Assembly (NCBI GenBank): GCA_019634595.1
Contig: JAHCBC010000002.1
Coordinates: 1,054,001 to 1,118,000 of the forward strand
DNA from: Akkermansiaceae bacterium
GTDB taxonomy: Bacteria > Verrucomicrobiota > Verrucomicrobiia > Verrucomicrobiales > Akkermansiaceae
Length of the DNA: 64,000 nucleotides
Reading direction: 5' to 3'
Of this stretch, positions 22,995 through 31,656 are shown in pieces. Position 1 is the stretch's first letter, and each line of letters starts with the position of its first letter. The notes under the pieces were generated by a model that was not told the origin of the DNA, did not search any database, and was given only the letters and a program-made list of their open reading frames with translations. The translations under genes and the position numbers were made by a program.

Positions 22995-25346
22995 TCAGAA
23001 CTTCCAGTCCGCGCTGATGGTGTAGGTGCGGGGTGGTCCTACGTTGGAACGCACGCCGCTCCAGTTGGAGGAAACCGCATAGACCTCGTCGAAGATGTTA
23101 TCGACGTTCAGCCGGACGGTCACGTTCTGGGTCACCTCGTAAGCGAGCATGGTATTGAATACCAAGTAGTCATCCATCTTTCCGTAACGACCGTTGGGGA
23201 CGATGCGCTCGGCATCGTCAGGACGTCCGATGTAGGATCCACTGACGTACTGCATTCCGCCGCCCACGGTGAGGCCGATCGGGAAACGGTAGGTCGTCCA
23301 CAGGTTGCCGGTGTAGTTCGGGGTGAAAGCAAGCTCATCACCGTCGAAGGAGTTGTAGGCGGCGTTGTATTCCGGCTCTCCAGCTCCAGTGGAAGCATTG
23401 ATTCTCTGTTGTTCCCATTTCGAGCTGACCTTCCGTTCACTGTCCATGATGAGGAGGCCACCGAAGACGGACCACTCGTCGGTGATCTGCCCGGCAACAC
23501 CGAGTTCGATACCTTGGATGATCTGTTCGTGATAGCCCGTGTCCGTAGCTCCCCCTGCTGCAACCGTGGGTCGTCCGGAGATCGCCACATCGTGGCGTTC
23601 CGTGCGGAACAGGGCTGCGGTGGTGGAGAGGCGTCCGCCGAGGAAATCCCACTTGGTGCCGATCTCGTAGTTCAGGTTATACTGGGTCTTGGCATCCTTG
23701 TTGTTGATGCCAAGGCCGGCTCCTGGAAACCCGTTGCCACCTCCGCGGGATGCGTCTGAGTTGGAGAGGAATGACGCGGGTGGCTGGGATGAAAGGCCGG
23801 CGGAAGCATAGATGCTGCCATTCGATGCGGGCTTGTGCACGACCCCCAGCTTTCCTCCGAGGAATGTGTCGGATTTGCTGAAGTTCGCTCCACCGGGCAC
23901 GCCCAGTTGGTTGCGGTCCACGAGATCGACCTTGTAATGGTCGGCGCGGATCCCGCCGGTGACCTGCCAGCGCTCGTTGATCTTGACCGTGTCATAGACG
24001 TAGAGGCCGTAGGTTTCCACATCCACCTGGCCGATTCCTTGGAACGCCGGGTTACCGATTCCCGGGTTATTATTGGGATCATGGGCATCCACACCCGCGC
24101 GGTTGGTTGAGCCGTAGCGCTGCGCGTCGGCATCTTCCCGGATGAATTCGAAGCCTGCGGATAGGGTGTGCTCGAGACTGCCTGTGGCGAATTCGTAGGA
24201 AAGGTTGGTGATGTTGGAGAAGCTGAAGTTCTCACGGTCATAGATGGTCCGCTCCTGCCGCACGGTGGTTCCTGCGGCGTTGTCAAAGCTATGCGGCATT
24301 GTGAAGTCCGTGCGCCGGTTCGTTTTCGCGATCCGGGTTTGGTTCGAAAGCGTCAGGTCCTCGTTGAAATCATGCTCGATCCGGGCGACGAACGCGTCCG
24401 TGATGGTGTCGTCATAGTCCGAGGTCAGGCCGTAGAAGGTGTCGCGGTGGGAGCGGTCCACACCTTCGAAGTTGTTTGCTCCACCTGCGGATATTCCGGT
24501 GGGAACTCCCCAATCCGGAATGTCGTTCTGTTCGACGTGCTGGTAGGAAAGGGTGTACCGCGTGTCGGTGCCGAGGCCAAAGGTGATGGTGGGGGCCAGA
24601 CCCCAGCCGTTGGCTTCCGCGTAGTCGCGGCCAGCCACTCCACCCTCCTGGAGGAAGGCGTTCAACCGGAACGCCACGTTTCCGGAGAATGCTTGGTTCA
24701 CATCGAACGCCGTGCGGAAGCGGGGGCTGGAGTCGGTTTCGTCGAAGGAATAGGAGGTGGTTCCTGAGTAGAAGTTTTCGGCCCGGGCAGTCTTGCTCAC
24801 GAGGTTCACGTAACCTCCGGCGGTTCCATAGCCGTTGTCGGCCGCAGCGCCTTTGCCGATCTCGACACTCTCGAGGTTGAAAACATCCCGCGAGTAGCTG
24901 CCGCTGTCACGGACGCCATCCTGGAAGATGCTGCCCGAGGTATCGACTCCGCGCAGGCTGAAGTTGTTGGCGTTGGTGCCGAAGCCGTTCTCCCCTGCAT
25001 TGTATGAGATGCCGGGGGTGTTCTTGAGGACGTCGGTGAGATTGCGGGCACCCTGCTGCTGGAAGACTTCCTTGGGGATCACCGAAAAGGTTTGCGGAGT
25101 GTCCACCAGAGGGGCGGTGAACTTCTGCGAATCGAGCTTTTCCACCTTGTAGGAGCCGCCGGGCTGGTTCTGCCGGTTGGCGGTCACCTGGACCTCGGGA
25201 AGGGTCTCGCCGGAAGGACCTTGTGTTTTCTTGTCCGGAGCGGCGGGGGCTTGGGCGGCGGCGTGCCCTGCGGTGAGGAAAGTCGCGAGGGCGAGGGCTT
25301 CCCTCGAACTCAGGACGGTTGGCAATGTGGAGGATTTGTCTTTCAT
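22995..25346 (-). CDS. TonB-dependent siderophore receptor 2
   Basis: 783 residues from ATG 25346 (ATG 25352 is also in frame). Signal region SSREALALATFLTAGHAAAQA, then plug motifs SQKFTAPLVDTPQTFSVIP, LKNTPGISYNAGENGFGTN, SLRGVDTSGSIFQDGVRDSGS and GTAGGYVNLVSKT. The C-terminal barrel ends YTISADWKF, identical to receptor 1. The two receptors share most plug motifs but differ in extracellular loops, which suggests paralogues with different ferric-siderophore ligands. The gene ends in its own terminator, and the operator at 25387-25401 is 41 bp upstream of the start. Confidence 0.92.
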   Translation of the reverse strand: MKDKSSTLPTVLSSREALALATFLTAGHAAAQAPAAPDKKTQGPSGETLPEVQVTANRQNQPGGSYKVEKLDSQKFTAPLVDTPQTFSVIPKEVFQQQGARNLTDVLKNTPGISYNAGENGFGTNANNFSLRGVDTSGSIFQDGVRDSGSYSRDVFNLESVEIGKGAAADNGYGTAGGYVNLVSKTARAENFYSGTTSYSFDETDSSPRFRTAFDVNQAFSGNVAFRLNAFLQEGGVAGRDYAEANGWGLAPTITFGLGTDTRYTLSYQHVEQNDIPDWGVPTGISAGGANNFEGVDRSHRDTFYGLTSDYDDTITDAFVARIEHDFNEDLTLSNQTRIAKTNRRTDFTMPHSFDNAAGTTVRQERTIYDRENFSFSNITNLSYEFATGSLEHTLSAGFEFIREDADAQRYGSTNRAGVDAHDPNNNPGIGNPAFQGIGQVDVETYGLYVYDTVKINERWQVTGGIRADHYKVDLVDRNQLGVPGGANFSKSDTFLGGKLGVVHKPASNGSIYASAGLSSQPPASFLSNSDASRGGGNGFPGAGLGINNKDAKTQYNLNYEIGTKWDFLGGRLSTTAALFRTERHDVAISGRPTVAAGGATDTGYHEQIIQGIELGVAGQITDEWSVFGGLLIMDSERKVSSKWEQQRINASTGAGEPEYNAAYNSFDGDELAFTPNYTGNLWTTYRFPIGLTVGGGMQYVSGSYIGRPDDAERIVPNGRYGKMDDYLVFNTMLAYEVTQNVTVRLNVDNIFDEVYAVSSNWSGVRSNVGPPRTYTISADWKF

Positions 25347-25386
25347 GGGCATCAGGGTTCCAACCGCTGCTAACGGTTAGATCAGG

Positions 25387-25401
25387 TGAGACTGCGTCTC
25401 A
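25387..25401. promoter_or_regulatory. Fur-like operator before siderophore receptor 2
   Basis: TGAGACTGCGTCTCA, a 6-3-6 palindrome sharing all 12 arm positions with the site at 22871-22885. It is placed 41 bp upstream of the receptor start. Coordinated iron control of the two receptors is inferred. Confidence 0.65.
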
Positions 25402-25425
25402 AAAGCGCTTCATGTAAAGTCGGCG

Positions 25426-25458
25426 CCGATTGGAAAATCCGAGGAATTTTCCAATCGG
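25426..25458. repeat. Perfect 13-bp inverted repeat between receptor 2 and the porin
   Basis: CCGATTGGAAAAT (25426-25438) is exactly complementary to 25446-25458 across a 7-nt loop. It sits between two divergent genes and lacks a T-run on either strand, so it is more likely an operator or insulating hairpin than a terminator. Confidence 0.6.
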
Positions 25459-25465
25459 TCTGAAT

Positions 25466-25481
25466 GTGACATCTGTGTCAC
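25466..25481. promoter_or_regulatory. GTGAC-N6-GTCAC palindrome before the phosphate porin
   Basis: GTGACATCTGTGTCAC at 25466-25481, with a further GTGACA at 25500-25505. The same GTGAC-N6-GTCAC arrangement occurs before pstS at 26837-26852. It is a candidate operator of the phosphate regulon, 106 bp upstream of the porin start. Confidence 0.5.
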
Positions 25482-25587
25482 CGAACACCCCTTGGGCATG
25501 TGACAAAGTTTGGATTTAAGCATCGGTCGCCGGACGGAACCCAGGAAAGAGCGGTCAATCGTCCGGCCAAACACACCAATGCAACCT

Positions 25588-26832
25588 ATGAAATCCATCC
25601 CTCACGCACTTTTCGCGGCAGGCCTTCTCGCCACCGGCGCGGCCAACGCGGAGGACAAAGGAGTCTTCTCCAAAGGCCTCACCGGAGAATCCGTCTATGA
25701 CAAGATCTGGTCCGCCGCGACCCTCTACAAGGATGAGGACAACTCCGTGATCCAGGAGTTCTCCCTCCAGGGGCGCCTGCAGCTCCAGTATTTCAACCTG
25801 GACTCGAATGTCGGTGATCTCGACACGGAGGACTACAAGAACGCCTCCGACGCGAACAACGAACGCGTGTGGGGCGACCATTTCGAGGTCCGCCGCGCCC
25901 GCTTCGGCTTCAAGTCGAAGCTGTTCCGTGCCTTCAAGTTCGAGGGCCAGATCGACGTGGATACCGATGCCGACGCGAACCTCTACAAGGACATCTACGA
26001 CCTTTATCTCACCTATGCCCCGAGCGATGCGATGAACATCTCCATCGGCAAGACCAAGGTGAAGTTCACCCGTGAGCAGGAAACCTCCTCCAAGGAAATC
26101 CTCACCTTCGAGCGGGGCCTCCTCGCCAACCTCCTCTTCCCGGGTGAACTGACGGGTGCCTGGGTGAACGGGAAGGGCATCGCCGGTGGCTGGCTCTATG
26201 AAGCCGGCATCTACGGCAGCGACCGCCAGCGGGACTTCTCCGAGTTCGATGCCGGAGCGGTGATCCTCGGGAAAATCGGCTATGACTATTCCTCCGCCGC
26301 GAGCCTGGATTCCGCGGTGGCCTCCCTGCACGTCATGTATAACACGGAGCCGGGCTACCTGGAGACGACGACCGCCAACAACTATACCCCGAGCGCTTCG
26401 CCGGCGTTCAAAACCTCGATCGCCCTCACCAACGACATCACCCATGGCCGCTTCGGCCTGATGACGGAGGCGATCTACGGCTTCGGCGACAACCGCGCGG
26501 ATGTCTATGGCCTGACCATCATCCCGTCCTACTTCATCGCGGACGGCCTGCAGCTCGTCGGTCGCCTCCAGGTTGCCGCCAGCAACGGAGGCGACGGCAT
26601 CACGCTGCCGGGCCGCTATGAGAACCTGACCAACAACGCGGTGGTGAACGCCGCGGACCGCCCGGCCCTGCCGGACCGGACCGGCAGCACCTACACCGCC
26701 GCCTACCTGGGCCTCAACTACTACCTCTACGGCCACAAGCTGAAGGTCATGACCGGCCTTGAGTACGCGAAGCTCGGTGGTGGCGACTACGAAGGCTACA
26801 CCGCCATGACCGGACTCCGCATGTTCTTCTGA
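25588..26832 (+). CDS. Phosphate-selective porin (OprO/OprP family)
   Basis: 414 residues from ATG 25588 (ATG 25579 also in frame). Signal peptide MKSIPHALFAAGLLATGAANA, then an outer-membrane barrel: FSLQGRLQLQYFNLDSN, EVRRARFGFKSKLFRAFKFEGQ and MNISIGKTKVKFTREQETSS, ending TAMTGLRMFF with a terminal phenylalanine. The R-R-A-R-x-G and F-T-R-E-x motifs match OprO/OprP porins for phosphate or polyphosphate uptake. Its place directly before pstS supports that role. A GTGAC-N6-GTCAC palindrome precedes it. Confidence 0.85.
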   Translation: MKSIPHALFAAGLLATGAANAEDKGVFSKGLTGESVYDKIWSAATLYKDEDNSVIQEFSLQGRLQLQYFNLDSNVGDLDTEDYKNASDANNERVWGDHFEVRRARFGFKSKLFRAFKFEGQIDVDTDADANLYKDIYDLYLTYAPSDAMNISIGKTKVKFTREQETSSKEILTFERGLLANLLFPGELTGAWVNGKGIAGGWLYEAGIYGSDRQRDFSEFDAGAVILGKIGYDYSSAASLDSAVASLHVMYNTEPGYLETTTANNYTPSASPAFKTSIALTNDITHGRFGLMTEAIYGFGDNRADVYGLTIIPSYFIADGLQLVGRLQVAASNGGDGITLPGRYENLTNNAVVNAADRPALPDRTGSTYTAAYLGLNYYLYGHKLKVMTGLEYAKLGGGDYEGYTAMTGLRMFF

Positions 26833-26836
26833 TGCC

Positions 26837-26852
26837 GTGACGGAACCGTCAC
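26837..26852. promoter_or_regulatory. GTGAC-N6-GTCAC palindrome before pstS
   Basis: GTGACGGAACCGTCAC, a 7-2-7 perfect palindrome in the 68-bp gap between porin and pstS, 48 bp upstream of the pstS start. It matches the layout of the site before the porin. No T-run follows, so a terminator is less likely than an operator. Confidence 0.5.
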
Positions 26853-26900
26853 AAAGCTCCCATTCCAACTTACCGAAACCAGACAACTATCCAAATCGAC

Positions 26901-27710
26901 ATGAAACTCCTCAGCACTCTATTCGCCTCCGCGGCGCTCCTGACGATCGCCGGCGCGCAGACCCTCAGCATCAAGGGTTCCGACACCCTCGGTGCCAAGC
27001 TTGTCCCGCAGCTTTCCGAAGCCTTCAAGGCGGCAGGTAACAAAAACGTCAAATTCGAGATCGCGGCGGAAGGTTCCTCCACCGCTTTCCCGGCCCTCGC
27101 CAACGGCACCGCCCAGATCGGCATGTCTTCCCGCAAGGTGAAGGATGACGAGCGGACCTTCTGCCGCACCAAGGGCGTCTATCTCAAGGAGCACGCCGTC
27201 GCCCACGACATGATCGTGGTGGTGGTCAACAAGAACTCCCCGATCTCCAAGCTGACCAAGGACCAGGTCGCCAAGATCTTCACCGGCCAGGTGAAGGATT
27301 GGTCCGAGATCGGCGGCGCTCCCGGAAAGATCTCGATCTACACCCGCAACACCTCCTCCGGCACCTACAAGGACTGGCAGGGCCTTGCGATGGGTGGCCG
27401 TGACTACCCGTCCACTTCCCAGAAGATGGCCGGCAACGAGCAGATCGCCCAGGAAGTCGCCAAGAACAAGAATGGCATCGGCTACGTCGGCCTGGCCTAC
27501 TCCAAGAGCAACGGCATCAAGTCCGTGAGCATCGACGGCGTCGAGCCGGTGGCCAGCAATGCCAAGAAATACGCCTACGCCCGCCTGTGCTACTTCTACG
27601 CTCCTGACAAGCCGAGCGCTGAGGCCCAGGCATTCATGGACTTCGTGGAGTCGGACGCCGGCCAGGCCATCGTCCGCCGCGTCGGATTCATCCCGACCAA
27701 AGACCTCTGA
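26901..27710 (+). CDS. pstS: Phosphate ABC transporter substrate-binding protein PstS
   Basis: 269 residues. Signal peptide MKLLSTLFASAALLTIAGAQ, then LSIKGSDTLGAKLVPQLSEAF, AAEGSSTAFPALANGTAQIGMSS (phosphate-binding loop), and YTRNTSSGTYKDWQ, the R-x-x-S-S-G-T motif that contacts phosphate. The C-terminus ends IVRRVGFIPTKDL, typical of the short PstS group. It is the periplasmic ligand receptor of the Pst transporter and the first gene of the pst operon; a strong hairpin separates it from pstC, allowing higher pstS expression. Confidence 0.92.
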   Translation: MKLLSTLFASAALLTIAGAQTLSIKGSDTLGAKLVPQLSEAFKAAGNKNVKFEIAAEGSSTAFPALANGTAQIGMSSRKVKDDERTFCRTKGVYLKEHAVAHDMIVVVVNKNSPISKLTKDQVAKIFTGQVKDWSEIGGAPGKISIYTRNTSSGTYKDWQGLAMGGRDYPSTSQKMAGNEQIAQEVAKNKNGIGYVGLAYSKSNGIKSVSIDGVEPVASNAKKYAYARLCYFYAPDKPSAEAQAFMDFVESDAGQAIVRRVGFIPTKDL

Positions 27711-27738
27711 TACGGTCTTGATTGTTTAGGTTGCTGCC

Positions 27739-27772
27739 GGGCATCGTGGACGCGCGCAGGTCCACGATGCCC
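27739..27772 (+). promoter_or_regulatory. Strong hairpin between pstS and pstC
   Basis: GGGCATCGTGGAC (27739-27751) pairs perfectly with 27760-27772 around an 8-nt loop, 28 bp after the pstS stop. The following bases are C-rich, not T-rich. It may stabilise the pstS mRNA 3' end or attenuate transcription into pstC, as hairpins do in other binding-protein operons. Confidence 0.7.
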
Positions 27773-27808
27773 CACCCCCTCGCGCGCGCACCTGAAGCCA
27801 TTCACTGC

Positions 27809-29710
27809 ATGAGTCGCCACGAATCCAGTCCACCGGAAAAAGGACACCGCTTCCAGAAAAGGGGATTCTCCTTTGAAAAGGGCATCCGCTACTTCTTCGC
27901 ATCGAACGCAGGCCTCACGATCGTCATCCTGACGCTCATCATCGCGTTCCTTCTGAAGGAGGGCCTCGGGTTCTTCCCCGGCTACCGGCGGGAACTCGAA
28001 ATCTACCGGATCGCCGGCCTGGAGTTCGTGGACATCTCCCGCAAGAACCTCACCTCCCATGAGGAAATCGCCAGTATCCTGAACCGCGCCTACTATGCCG
28101 AGATCAACGGCAAGGCGACGAAGGAAATGAAGCGCACGCTGGAGGCCAGCGAACTGTGGAACGCCTACAGCGAACGCGTCTCCCCGACGAGGGATTTGAT
28201 TCTCAACAACGAAGGCATCGACCAGGAGTCCCAAGCACTGGTCGTCATGAAGGGGAACTACGAAGCGGCCCGCAAGAAGGCGCTCGAGTCCCTGCCGAAA
28301 ACCCCGCACCTCACCGCTGAGGAGCGGACATCCCTGATTTCCTCGATTTCGGCAAGGACACTACAGGATTCCGAAGACCCTCCGCTGGTCACGAAGCTCA
28401 GCGAGGAATTTTCCGCCGCCCAGCAGAAGCACTCCGAGCCGCTTGGAGAAGCCCGTGCCACCATCGATGCCTTCCAGGAGGCGGGTGGCGAACTGGGCAC
28501 CATCGTTTCCGAAATGACCGAGTCGGTCACCGTCACGAAGGCGGCTCTCTCAAAGGCTGACATCCTGGAGAAGGACCGCAAGACCCTCATGGCCGCCGCC
28601 GAAAAGGCGAAAGACCCCGTCGAGCGGGAGAAACTCATCGCCGAGGCGAAGGCCTCCCTTGCTGAGAAAGTCGATGTGGAGGGGCCGATCCAGCAATTGC
28701 TGCTCCGCAAGCAGGACTGCATCACCGTCCACCAAAACCTGAGGGCGAACGCCTCCGCGGTGCTGGCGAAACTGCCCGCTTCCTTCAGCGAAGGGGAGGC
28801 GAACCACCTGCTCAACGTGGCAAAGAAAGTGAGCCCCATTTATCTCGAAGACCTTGGCAAAACGCCCGCTGAGCTGGACGCCTGGCGCTACGACGAACCG
28901 GTCGGCCTGTTCGCCGCCGTCAAATCCTTCCTCACCGGCAAAGACTGGGTCACCGGCGGTGAGTGGCAGGACTTCTACGGGATCCTGCCGCTGTTCGTCG
29001 GCTCGCTCATGATCTCGCTGGTGGCGCTGGTCATCGGCATCCCGGTGGGTGTCGGCGCGGCCATCTACACCAACCAGTTCGCCTCAAAGAGGGAGCAGGG
29101 TCTGGTGAAGCCGGTCATCGAATTCATCCAGGCGATTCCGTCGGTGGTGCTCGGTTTCATCGGTATCCTTGTCCTGGGTACGGTTTTGCGGGACATCTCG
29201 ATGAATGATTCCCTGGCATGGCTGCCCGGCTTCCCCATCGAGGAGCGGCTCAATATTTTCACCGCGGGCTGCCTGCTCGCCCTGATGAGCATCCCGACGA
29301 TCTTCTCGCTCTCGGAGGATGCGCTCAACAACGTGCCCTCCGCCTACTCGGAGGCAGCGGAGGCGCTCGGGGCGTCGAAGATCCAGAACACTTTCCGCGT
29401 CATCATTCCCGCCGCCTTCTCCGGCATCCTGGCCGCGGTGCTGCTCGGTCTCGGCCGGGTCATCGGTGAGACGATGGTGGTGCTGCTGGTGGCGGGCAAC
29501 CGGATCAAGATTCCGGACTTCACCGCCGGTCTCGGCACATTTTTCCAACCGGCGCACACCCTCACCGGCATCATCGCCCAGGAGCTGGGGGAGGTGCCTC
29601 TGGGCAGCGTCCACTACCGGGCCTTGTTCGTGGTGGGCATCCTCCTGTTCGCCATCGTGCTGGGCATCAATGCCACCGCCCGCCGGTTCTTCAAAAAGCA
29701 GCCTCACTGA
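27809..29710 (+). CDS. pstC: Phosphate ABC transporter permease PstC with large insertion
   Basis: 633 residues from ATG 27809, about twice the usual PstC length (near 300). TM1 lies at about 37-55 (AGLTIVILTLIIAFLLKEG). The next 340 residues are mostly charged, Ala/Glu/Lys-rich and probably coiled-coil, expected in the periplasm. The permease core follows (PLFVGSLMISLVALVIGIPV, AYSEAAEALGASKIQNTFRV, GLGRVIGETMVVLLVAGN), containing the EAA loop. The start avoids the hairpin at 27739; the longer frame from 27722 would cross it. With PstA it forms the membrane channel. Confidence 0.9.
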   Translation: MSRHESSPPEKGHRFQKRGFSFEKGIRYFFASNAGLTIVILTLIIAFLLKEGLGFFPGYRRELEIYRIAGLEFVDISRKNLTSHEEIASILNRAYYAEINGKATKEMKRTLEASELWNAYSERVSPTRDLILNNEGIDQESQALVVMKGNYEAARKKALESLPKTPHLTAEERTSLISSISARTLQDSEDPPLVTKLSEEFSAAQQKHSEPLGEARATIDAFQEAGGELGTIVSEMTESVTVTKAALSKADILEKDRKTLMAAAEKAKDPVEREKLIAEAKASLAEKVDVEGPIQQLLLRKQDCITVHQNLRANASAVLAKLPASFSEGEANHLLNVAKKVSPIYLEDLGKTPAELDAWRYDEPVGLFAAVKSFLTGKDWVTGGEWQDFYGILPLFVGSLMISLVALVIGIPVGVGAAIYTNQFASKREQGLVKPVIEFIQAIPSVVLGFIGILVLGTVLRDISMNDSLAWLPGFPIEERLNIFTAGCLLALMSIPTIFSLSEDALNNVPSAYSEAAEALGASKIQNTFRVIIPAAFSGILAAVLLGLGRVIGETMVVLLVAGNRIKIPDFTAGLGTFFQPAHTLTGIIAQELGEVPLGSVHYRALFVVGILLFAIVLGINATARRFFKKQPH

Positions 29711-29713
29711 TCC

Positions 29714-30841
29714 ATGTGGAATCCTGAAAAACTGATCCGTAAGGGGGCACCGAAAGGCTTTGTCAAAGGCGTGGCCGTCCGCGGAATCCTCGGCCTGACG
29801 ACGTATTTCATCGTGCTCGTCGCCGTGGCGCTGTTCGCCAAGATCATCGTCGATGGAGCGCCGGTCCTGTTCAAAAGCGAGGCCCCGTATGTGGATTTCG
29901 ATTTCCTCACCGCGAAGAACCAGACGCTCCACGTCTTCGATGATTCGGAAGGGACGAGGCACCAGCTCCCGGCCTCCGAGTACAACGAATACCTCTCCAA
30001 GCATCCGGACAAGCCGATCTACAACGAGTCCACCTACTCCTATTCCGGGGGCGGTATTGCGGGTCCCATCGCGGGAACGGCGCTGCTGACCATCGGCTCG
30101 ATCATCCTGGCGCTGTTCTTCGGCGTGAGCGCGGCGATCTACCTGGCGGAGTATGCGAAGCAGAGTCCGTTCATCGACGCGGTGCGGCTGGCGATCCTCA
30201 ACCTGGCGGGTGTTCCCTCCATCGTGTTCGGCCTGTTCGGCTTCTCGGTGTTCGTGCTGGCGGTACCGGTCATCACGGGGGAACCGTCGGACCGTTCCTT
30301 CCTGACGATCCCGATCTTCATCAATGACCTGTATATCAGCTTCCAGGGATGGAACTCCTCCCTGATGGCGGGCTGTGCGACACTGGCGTGCATGATCCTG
30401 CCGGTGATCATCACCGCATCGGAGGAATCCCTGAGGGCGGTGCCGCAGGGCTTCCGGGACGCTTCGCTGGCGATGGGGGCCACCCGCTGGCAGACCATCC
30501 GGAAGTGCGTGCTGCCGTATTCTCTGCCGGGCATCCTGACCTCGTCGCTGCTCTCCATCGCCCGTGTGGCGGGGGAAACCGCGCCCATCATGTTCACGGC
30601 GGCCGTCGCCGCGAAGGATGACTTCCCCTGGGAGGGCGTTTCCAATCCGTTGGACATCCTCTCCTCGCAGGTTCAGGCTTTGCCATACCATATCTACACG
30701 CTCGCCGCGCGGATCCCCGCTTCGGAATACACGCAGCGCGCGCAGTTCGGCTCCGTCTTCGTCTTCCTGTTGTTGGTGGCCCTGCTTTCCGCCGGCTCCA
30801 TGATCCTGCGTGCCAAACTCCGCGCGAAACTCAAATGGTAA
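29714..30841 (+). CDS. pstA: Phosphate ABC transporter permease PstA
   Basis: 375 residues, longer than the usual 280-300 because of an extra 60-70-residue soluble segment after TM1 (about 50-115, with [19 protein letters not shown]). The core shows [20 protein letters not shown], the PstA-type EAA motif ([20 protein letters not shown]) and [12 protein letters not shown]. It starts 3 bp after the pstC stop, and its stop overlaps pstB1 (ATGGTAA). It forms the Pst channel with PstC. Confidence 0.92.
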   Translation: MWNPEKLIRKGAPKGFVKGVAVRGILGLTTYFIVLVAVALFAKIIVDGAPVLFKSEAPYVDFDFLTAKNQTLHVFDDSEGTRHQLPASEYNEYLSKHPDKPIYNESTYSYSGGGIAGPIAGTALLTIGSIILALFFGVSAAIYLAEYAKQSPFIDAVRLAILNLAGVPSIVFGLFGFSVFVLAVPVITGEPSDRSFLTIPIFINDLYISFQGWNSSLMAGCATLACMILPVIITASEESLRAVPQGFRDASLAMGATRWQTIRKCVLPYSLPGILTSSLLSIARVAGETAPIMFTAAVAAKDDFPWEGVSNPLDILSSQVQALPYHIYTLAARIPASEYTQRAQFGSVFVFLLLVALLSAGSMILRAKLRAKLKW

Positions 30842-31656
30842 CCACCTTGAAAGATCACAAGAACACCGGGGAGATCGTGCCGGCGCCACCCGCGGCCGCA
30901 GCGAGCGCCATCAGCATCCGCAACCTCAACTTCGCCTACGGCAAGAAGCAGGTCATCCATGATGTTTCCCTGGAAATTCCCGACCGGCAGGTTACGGCCT
31001 TCATCGGGCCGTCGGGTTGCGGAAAGTCGACCCTGCTCCGCTGCCTGAACCGGATCAACGACCGCATCGAGGGGGCGAAGATCACCTCCGGCTCCGTGAA
31101 GATCCATGACATCGACATCTACCGGCCGGATATCGACCTGCTGGAACTCCGCCGCCGCGTGGGGATGGTGTTCCAGAAATACAACCCGTTTGCGAAGTCG
31201 ATCTACGAAAACGTCGTCTTCAGCCTCCGTGTGGCCGGGGTGACGAAGAAGAGCGAGCTGGATGAAGCCGCGGAGCGTTCCCTGCGCGGGGCCGTCCTCT
31301 GGGATGAGGTGAAGGACCGCCTGCATGCCAGCGCCTTCGGTCTGTCCGGCGGCCAGCAGCAGCGGCTCTGCATTGCGCGGGCCATCGCCAACCAGCCGGA
31401 CATCCTCCTCATGGACGAGCCGTGCGCCGCGCTCGATCCGCTGGCGACCCTCAAGGTCGAGGAGCTGCTCATCGAACTGAAGAAAAATTACACCATCGTC
31501 ATCGTCACCCACAATATGGGGCAGGCGACCCGTTGCTCGGACAAGACGGCGTTTTTCTACCTCGGTGAACTCATCGAGTTCGGGGAGACGATGCAGATTT
31601 TCGAGAATCCGAAGGAATCCAAAACCGAAGCCTATGTCACAGGATCTTTTGGCTGA
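30835..31656 (+). CDS. pstB: Phosphate ABC transporter ATP-binding protein PstB (copy 1)
   Basis: 273 residues. Walker [10 protein letters not shown] (58-66), Q-loop [16 protein letters not shown], signature LSGGQQQR (about 169-176), Walker [14 protein letters not shown] and the switch histidine in [11 protein letters not shown] are all intact, with the PstB-type [15 protein letters not shown] after Walker A. It overlaps pstA by 7 bp and pstB2 by 23 bp. The N-terminal 25 residues are an A/P-rich extension. A second, equally intact PstB follows. Confidence 0.93.
   Translation: MVTTLKDHKNTGEIVPAPPAAAASAISIRNLNFAYGKKQVIHDVSLEIPDRQVTAFIGPSGCGKSTLLRCLNRINDRIEGAKITSGSVKIHDIDIYRPDIDLLELRRRVGMVFQKYNPFAKSIYENVVFSLRVAGVTKKSELDEAAERSLRGAVLWDEVKDRLHASAFGLSGGQQQRLCIARAIANQPDILLMDEPCAALDPLATLKVEELLIELKKNYTIVIVTHNMGQATRCSDKTAFFYLGELIEFGETMQIFENPKESKTEAYVTGSFG

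Noticed and set aside
26837..26852. Terminator of the porin gene
   Set aside because: The stem is short with a 2-nt centre and no T-run on either strand; an operator reading fits better because the same layout precedes the porin.
29084..30889. 601-residue antisense frame over pstC/pstA
   Set aside because: Low-complexity R/H/Q/D-rich product with no family motif, fully overlapped by recognised permease genes.
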